From Agromyces soli (GTDB lineage: Bacteria; Actinomycetota; Actinomycetes; Actinomycetales; Microbacteriaceae), in the NCBI RefSeq assembly GCF_022811605.1, contig NZ_CP094533.1:3746276-3810275 (forward strand): a DNA stretch of 64,000 nt. The letters are read 5' to 3'. How positions within the stretch are numbered: position 1 is the first letter of the stretch; every line of letters begins with the position of its first letter. Made by a program: the position numbers and the translations under genes. Of the stretch, positions 59,899 through 64,000 are shown piece by piece. Under the pieces are notes generated by a model. That model was not told the DNA's origin, did not search any database, and saw only the letters and a list, made by a program, of their open reading frames with translations.

Positions 59899-61056
59899 GT
59901 GGGCCCTGAGACGCTGCTCGATGACACCCTGCTCGACCGCATCCGCGAGCGCGCGGCCGGCTACGACCGCGACAACGGATTCTTCACCGAGGACCTCGAG
60001 GAGCTGCAGGAGCTCGGCTACCTGCGCGCCCTCGTTCCCGTCGAGTTCGGCGGGCTCGGCTGGAGCCTCGAGGACGCGGTGCTGGGGCAGATGCGCCTCG
60101 GCGGCGCCGCCCCGGCGACGGCGCTCGCGGTCAACATGCACCTCGTCTGGACGGGCGTCGCGAAGGTGCTGCACGACCGCGGCGACGACACGCTCGACTT
60201 CCTCCTCCGCGAGGCGGGCGAGGGCGAGCTGTTCGGCTTCGGCATCAGCGAGGCCGGCAACGACCTGATGCTCTTCGGCTCGCGCTCGGAGGCCGACCCG
60301 CAGCCCGACGGCGGGTACCGCTTCACCGGGCGCAAGATCTTCACCTCGCTGTCGCCCGCGTGGACCCGCCTCGGCACCATGGGGCTCGACTCCGCGTCCG
60401 CGGACGCGCCGAAGCTCGTCTACGCGTTCATCGACCGCGAGGACCCCGACGTCAAGATCCTCGACGACTGGAACACGCTCGGCATGCGGGCCAGCCAGAG
60501 CCGCACCACGGTGCTCGACGGCGCGTACGCCGCCCCCGACCGGATCGTGCGCCGACTCGACCCCGGACCCAACGCCGACCCCTTCGTCTTCGGCATCTTC
60601 GCGAACTTCGAGCTGCTGCTCTCGGCGGTCTATACGGGCATCGGCGGCCGGGCGATCGCGCTCGCGGTGGCCGCGGCGCGCCGCCGCACCTCGATGAAGC
60701 ACGGCGGCCGGCCGCTCTCGAGCGATCCCGACATCCGCTGGCGCATCGCCGACGCCGCGATCGCGCACGACGCCATCGAGCCGCAGCTGCGCTCGCTCGC
60801 CCGGGACGTCGACGAGCTCGTCGACCACGGTGCGCAGTGGTACCCGAAGCTCTCCGGGGCGAAGGTGCGCGCCACCGAGACGGCGAAGCAGGTCGTCGAC
60901 CAGGCGGTGCGGGTGGCCGGCGGCTCGAGCTACTTCGCCGGCAACGAGCTCGGCCGGCTGTACCGCGACGTGCTCGCCGGCCTCTTCCACCCCTCCGACG
61001 ACGAGTCCGCGCACGGCACCGTCGCGAACGCCCTGCTCGGCCCGGCCGAGGACTGA
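59899..61056 (+). CDS. Acyl-CoA dehydrogenase family protein
   Basis: 385 aa flavoprotein. N-terminal helices, then FGISEAGNDLMLFGSRSEA and FTGRKIFTSLSPAWTRLG of the FAD-binding beta domain. The C-terminal helical domain has VDQAVRVAGGSSYFAGNELGRLYRDVLAG. The usual catalytic Glu near the YEG site is not evident; HPSDDESAHG occupies that place. It may therefore be a flavin monooxygenase-like or desulfurising relative. No thiolase or CoA ligase is next to it. Confidence 0.85.
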   Translation: MGPETLLDDTLLDRIRERAAGYDRDNGFFTEDLEELQELGYLRALVPVEFGGLGWSLEDAVLGQMRLGGAAPATALAVNMHLVWTGVAKVLHDRGDDTLDFLLREAGEGELFGFGISEAGNDLMLFGSRSEADPQPDGGYRFTGRKIFTSLSPAWTRLGTMGLDSASADAPKLVYAFIDREDPDVKILDDWNTLGMRASQSRTTVLDGAYAAPDRIVRRLDPGPNADPFVFGIFANFELLLSAVYTGIGGRAIALAVAAARRRTSMKHGGRPLSSDPDIRWRIADAAIAHDAIEPQLRSLARDVDELVDHGAQWYPKLSGAKVRATETAKQVVDQAVRVAGGSSYFAGNELGRLYRDVLAGLFHPSDDESAHGTVANALLGPAED

Positions 61057-61107
61057 GCGGGCGGTCGGCGCGGCAGGGCCCGGCCGCGGCGCCGGCGGAC
61101 GCCTGGC

Positions 61108-61113
61108 TAGACT
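61108..61113 (+). promoter_or_regulatory. -10-like box before the 58-aa membrane protein gene
   Basis: TAGACT, followed by a 43-nt leader with a GGAGG site (61147-61151) 5 nt before the GTG. This gene keeps a leader, unlike its neighbours. Confidence 0.4.
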
Positions 61114-61156
61114 GGAGGAGGCGGCATCCGCCCGCACTCGCACTCTGGAGGTCGTT

Positions 61157-61333
61157 GTGAACGTCGTCGCTTTCCTCATCGCCATGGGCCTGTTCGTGTT
61201 CGGCATGTGGCTCATGGGCACCGCGCCGCACCTCGCGGGCGTCGAGGCGATCGTCTTCTTCGCGGGCATCATCTGCGTGTCGCTCGCGATGGCGATCCCG
61301 ATGAACCTGCTCGGCCGTCGCGACGGCGTCTGA
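61157..61333 (+). CDS. Small two-helix membrane protein
   Basis: 58 aa from GTG 61157 with a GGAGG site 5 nt before it. Two hydrophobic helices, VAFLIAMGLFVFGMWLMGT and VEAIVFFAGIICVSLAMAIPM, end in a basic NLLGRRDG. Of unknown function; I infer it is real from its ribosome binding site, membrane-helix composition and its place 7 nt before the AlaX-like gene. Confidence 0.72.
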   Translation: MNVVAFLIAMGLFVFGMWLMGTAPHLAGVEAIVFFAGIICVSLAMAIPMNLLGRRDGV

Positions 61334-61340
61334 GCCGCCG

Positions 61341-62222
61341 ATGACGCTGCCCGGCACGCCGACCCGCGTCGACTACCCGGCCGGGGCCTTGACGAGCACC
61401 GCGACGGTGCTGCACGTCGCCCCCGCCGCCGACGGCCTCGTCGCCGTCGTGACCGACACCACCTGCTTCCACCCCGTCGACGCCGCCTGGCCCGACCAGC
61501 CCGCCGACCGGGGCGTGCTCCGCACGAGCGGCCGGGAACTGCCGATCGCCGACGCCGTCGTGGCGGCGACGGACGGCGCCGAGCTGCACCTCGGCGACGC
61601 CGTCCCGGTGCGCAAGGGCACCGAGGGCTGGACCTTCGTCGTCGCGCACCTCGTCGACGCCGCCGGCGCCCCGGCCGAGGGCGACGAGGTCGGGATCGCC
61701 GCCGACCCCGAGCTGCGCGCCGCGCTCAGCGTCGGCCACACCGCCTGTCATCTCGCCTCGCTCGCGCTGAACCGGGCGCTCGCCGGGCGCTGGTCCAAGG
61801 AACCCCGGCGGGACGCGCTCGGCGCCCCCGACTTCGACGGCACGGCCATCCAGAGCTCGCGCATCGAGGCTGACGGCTCGGTCGACCGCTACCGGCTGAA
61901 CAAGTCGCTGCGCCGCGCCGGCTTCGACACCGCCTCGCTCGACGAGGCCGCCCTCCCCGCGCTCGCCGCGGAGGTCCGGGCGACGCTCGCCGAGTGGGTC
62001 GCGGCGGATGCCGCGGTCCGCGTCGAGGCCGAGGGCCCGACGCTCACCGACCGGCGCTCCTGGGTCTGCGAGCTTCCGGATGCCACGGCGCGCATCCCCT
62101 GCGGCGGCACGCACGCCGCATCGACGGGGGCGCTCGGCGACCTCGACGTGCAGTTCGAACTCGGCGACGACGCGGGCACGCCCGTGCTCGTCATGACCAC
62201 CCGCGCGACGCCGCGCGGCTGA
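61341..62222 (+). CDS. Alanyl-tRNA editing protein, AlaX-like
   Basis: 293 aa. The zinc site of the AlaRS editing domain is complete: HxxxH in VGHTACHLASLAL near residue 133 and CxxxH in ARIPCGGTHAAS near residue 253. The N-terminal beta barrel TTCFHPVDAAWPDQPADRG is the fold start. Such free-standing editors clear Ser or Gly wrongly attached to tRNA-Ala. The substrate residue is not resolved by eye. 7 nt after the small membrane gene; no ribosome binding site is evident. Confidence 0.85.
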   Translation: MTLPGTPTRVDYPAGALTSTATVLHVAPAADGLVAVVTDTTCFHPVDAAWPDQPADRGVLRTSGRELPIADAVVAATDGAELHLGDAVPVRKGTEGWTFVVAHLVDAAGAPAEGDEVGIAADPELRAALSVGHTACHLASLALNRALAGRWSKEPRRDALGAPDFDGTAIQSSRIEADGSVDRYRLNKSLRRAGFDTASLDEAALPALAAEVRATLAEWVAADAAVRVEAEGPTLTDRRSWVCELPDATARIPCGGTHAASTGALGDLDVQFELGDDAGTPVLVMTTRATPRG

Positions 62223-62282
62223 CGCCGCGAGCGCGGCCCGGGCGACTCGGCCGCGGCTGCCGGAGCACCCCTCCGGCGGGAG

Positions 62283-62288
62283 TACGAT
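62283..62288 (+). promoter_or_regulatory. -10 box setting the antiporter-regulator start
   Basis: TACGAT lies 7 nt before the GTG at 62296. The ATG at 62287 falls inside the -10 box, so the GTG is the likelier start. Confidence 0.55.
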
Positions 62289-62295
62289 GTCGCAC

Positions 62296-62790
62296 GTGGG
62301 AATTCGCATCGAGAAGGTCGACCTGCCGGGCATCGGGGTCCGGCACGATCTCGTGACCGAGCACGGTCGTCGCATCAGCGTCGTCTCGCACCGCGACGGC
62401 GAGCGCGATCTCGGCGTCTTCGACGAGGACGACCCCGACGCCTGCCGCAACTCCGTGCCGCTGAACGACGAGGAGGCGGCGGCGCTCGCCGACGTCCTCG
62501 GCGCCTCGGTCATGCTCTCCCGGCTGACGAGCCTGTCCGACGAGACGGCCGGCCTCTACACCGAGCAGATCGCCCTGCCCACGGACTCGCCGTTCCTGAA
62601 CCGCACCCTGGGCGACACCAAAGCCCGCACCCGCACGCACGCCTCCATCGTGGCGATCGTGCGCGACGGCCAGGTCATCCCCTCGCCCACCCCGGCCGAA
62701 TCGCTGCGGGCCGGCGACGTGATCGTCGCCGTCGGCACCCGCGAGGGCCTCGACGGCGTCTCGCGGCTGCTCGCCAACGGACCAGACTGA
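62296..62790 (+). CDS. Cation:proton antiporter regulatory subunit (KhtT-like)
   Basis: 164 aa, cytoplasmic. N-terminal IRIEKVDLPGIGVRHDLVTEHGRR is the KhtT start; the C-terminal half is a TrkA-C/RCK_C domain with the pattern VIVAVGTREGLDGVSRLL. Nucleotides or cations bound here gate the channel or antiporter. GTG 62296 is preferred to ATG 62287 because the family begins there and the -10 box excludes the upstream codon. Followed after 13 nt by the antiporter gene. Confidence 0.88.
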   Translation: MGIRIEKVDLPGIGVRHDLVTEHGRRISVVSHRDGERDLGVFDEDDPDACRNSVPLNDEEAAALADVLGASVMLSRLTSLSDETAGLYTEQIALPTDSPFLNRTLGDTKARTRTHASIVAIVRDGQVIPSPTPAESLRAGDVIVAVGTREGLDGVSRLLANGPD

Positions 62791-62803
62791 GTCCGCGCCC
62801 CGT

Positions 62804-63994
62804 ATGCACGAGACCACGCTGCTCCTGATCGAAGTCGGCGCGCTGCTTCTCGGCATGAGTCTGCTCGGGCGCCTGGCCCTGCGCATCGGCCTCTCGCCGA
62901 TCCCGTTCTACCTGCTGCTCGGCCTCGCCTTCGGCCAGGGCGGCATCGTGCCCTTCGACGCCAGCATCGAGTTCCTGCAGACCGGCTCCGAGATCGGCGT
63001 CATCCTGCTGCTCGCGCTGCTCGGCCTCGAGTACACCGCCGGCGAGCTGTTCGAGAGCCTGAAGTCCGCACGCGCGGCGGGCATCGTCGACGGCCTGCTG
63101 AACGCCCTGCCCGGCGCCGCGCTCGCCCTGCTGCTCGGCTGGGGCCCCATCGCCGCGGTCGCCCTCGCCGGGGTGACCTGGGTGTCCTCCTCCGGCGTCA
63201 TCGCGAAGCTGCTGCGCGACCTCGGCCGCCTCTCGAACCGCGAGACGCCGGCGCTGCTCGGCGTGCTCGTGCTCGAGGACCTGGCGATGGCGTTCTACCT
63301 GCCGGTGCTCTCGGCGATCGTCATCGGGGTGAGCCTCTGGCAGGGCGCCATCGCCGTCGCGATCGCGGTGACGGTCGTGGTCGTCATCCTCTACATCGCG
63401 CTGCGCCACGGCAACATCGTCTCCAAGCTCTTCCCGGCCGACCACGCCGAACCGCTGCTGCTCGGCGTGCTCGGGCTGACCATGCTCGTCGCGGGCGTCG
63501 CGCAGGAGGTCTCGGTGTCGGCCGCGGTCGGCGCGTTCCTCGTGGGCATCGCCCTCTCGGGCCGGGTCGCGGCGGCCGCGAGCCAGGTGCTCACGCCGCT
63601 GCGCGATCTGTTCGCGGCGACGTTCTTCGTGTTCTTCGGGCTCACCACCGACTCGTCGAACCTGCTGTCGATGCTCGTGCCCGCCCTCGTGCTCGTCGTC
63701 GTCACCTCGGCGACGAAGGTCGCCACCGGGGCGTTCGCCGCGCGGCGGGCGGGCGTCGCCGCGCTCGGCCAGTGGCGGGCGGGCTTCAGCCTCATCCCGC
63801 GCGGGGAGTTCTCGATCGTGATCGCGGGGCTCGCGGTGACCGCCGGGGTGACGCCGGCGCTCGCCTCGCTCGCGACGGACTACGTGCTGCTCACGATCAT
63901 CCTCGGCACCTTCCTCGCCCGGATGCCCGACGCGATGTGGTTCCGCCAGGCGGTGCGCCGGCGCCGGCTCGCCAAGGAGCCGGCGCCGAGCTGA
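62804..63994 (+). CDS. CPA2-family cation:proton antiporter (KhtU-like)
   Basis: 396 aa, about twelve membrane helices. EIGVILLLALLGLEYTAGEL and the ASSSGVIAKLL-type helix, here VSSSGVIAKLLRDLGRL, form the ion site. LLLGVLGLTMLVAGVAQEVSVSAAVGAFLVGIALSG carries the CPA2 signature. Moves K+ or Na+ against protons with the KhtT-like subunit. Full length; stop at 63994, six bases before the window ends. The product of the upstream gene is its gating subunit. Confidence 0.92.
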   Translation: MHETTLLLIEVGALLLGMSLLGRLALRIGLSPIPFYLLLGLAFGQGGIVPFDASIEFLQTGSEIGVILLLALLGLEYTAGELFESLKSARAAGIVDGLLNALPGAALALLLGWGPIAAVALAGVTWVSSSGVIAKLLRDLGRLSNRETPALLGVLVLEDLAMAFYLPVLSAIVIGVSLWQGAIAVAIAVTVVVVILYIALRHGNIVSKLFPADHAEPLLLGVLGLTMLVAGVAQEVSVSAAVGAFLVGIALSGRVAAAASQVLTPLRDLFAATFFVFFGLTTDSSNLLSMLVPALVLVVVTSATKVATGAFAARRAGVAALGQWRAGFSLIPRGEFSIVIAGLAVTAGVTPALASLATDYVLLTIILGTFLARMPDAMWFRQAVRRRRLAKEPAPS

Positions 63995-64000
63995 GCCGCG

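Noticed and set aside
62287..62289. ATG 62287 as antiporter-regulator start
   Set aside because: It lies within the -10 box and the family N-terminus begins at the GTG 62296.

Overview
The window is high-GC DNA from an actinobacterium, most likely a member of the Microbacteriaceae (Micrococcales). The evidence is the gene order around rsmI, metG, tatD, rsmA and ispE, a Pmt-type protein mannosyltransferase, an rrn operon with no tRNA in its spacer, and many genes whose start codon sits 6-7 nt after a TANNNT -10 box, the layout of leaderless mRNAs. I do not assign a genus. Codon use and GC look even throughout, apart from the rRNA genes, and I see no prophage, insertion sequence or CRISPR array.

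Layout. 1-2489: prs (cut by the window edge), glmU and tRNA-Gln on the minus strand. 2.6-6.1 kb: MarR regulator, alpha/beta hydrolase, WYL regulator, and an orphan aztD zinc lipoprotein behind a Zur-like site. 6.1-8.9 kb: methionine importer metQNI. 9.1-10.8 kb: serine hydrolase and PadR regulator around a double palindrome. 10.9-19.3 kb: ABC-F ATPase, ispE, rsmA, tatD, metG, an oxidoreductase and rsmI. 19.3-22.7 kb: a LexA-box-linked HNH/DUF222 gene and pmt. 22.8-25.0 kb: TetR regulator facing an oxidoreductase and a small membrane protein, with two operators. 25.0-27.8 kb: a guanidine exporter behind a guanidine-III riboswitch, a small monooxygenase, metY and a CoA-binding protein. 27.8-34.6 kb: REP-like repeats, a 1089-aa BTAD/STAND regulator, a drug-type ABC exporter and sdaA. 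34.6-42.8 kb: rhodanese, M18 peptidase, J-domain/NERD fusion, methyltransferase, small protein, and the YyaL/DUF3054/PnuC operon. 42.8-48.6 kb: one complete rrn operon (16S-23S-5S, minus strand). 48.8-58.9 kb: two aldo/keto reductases, hrpA, a polar amino-acid ABC importer and an MFS transporter. 59.0-64.0 kb: DUF4349 lipoprotein, acyl-CoA dehydrogenase, a 58-aa membrane protein, an AlaX-like editing protein and a KhtT/KhtU-like cation:proton antiporter pair.

Most genes are housekeeping or ordinary accessory genes. The more unusual content is regulatory. At three independent places a gene's TAG stop codon is also the first three bases of the -10 box of the next, leaderless gene. glmU begins one base after the tRNA-Gln 3' end, so tRNA processing alone could release a leaderless mRNA. 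yyaL has its -10 box directly behind the rrn terminator. There is a clear guanidine-III aptamer, and there are symmetric operators at the PadR, TetR, LexA and Zur-like loci. All functional statements are read from sequence and family knowledge; no database search was run.
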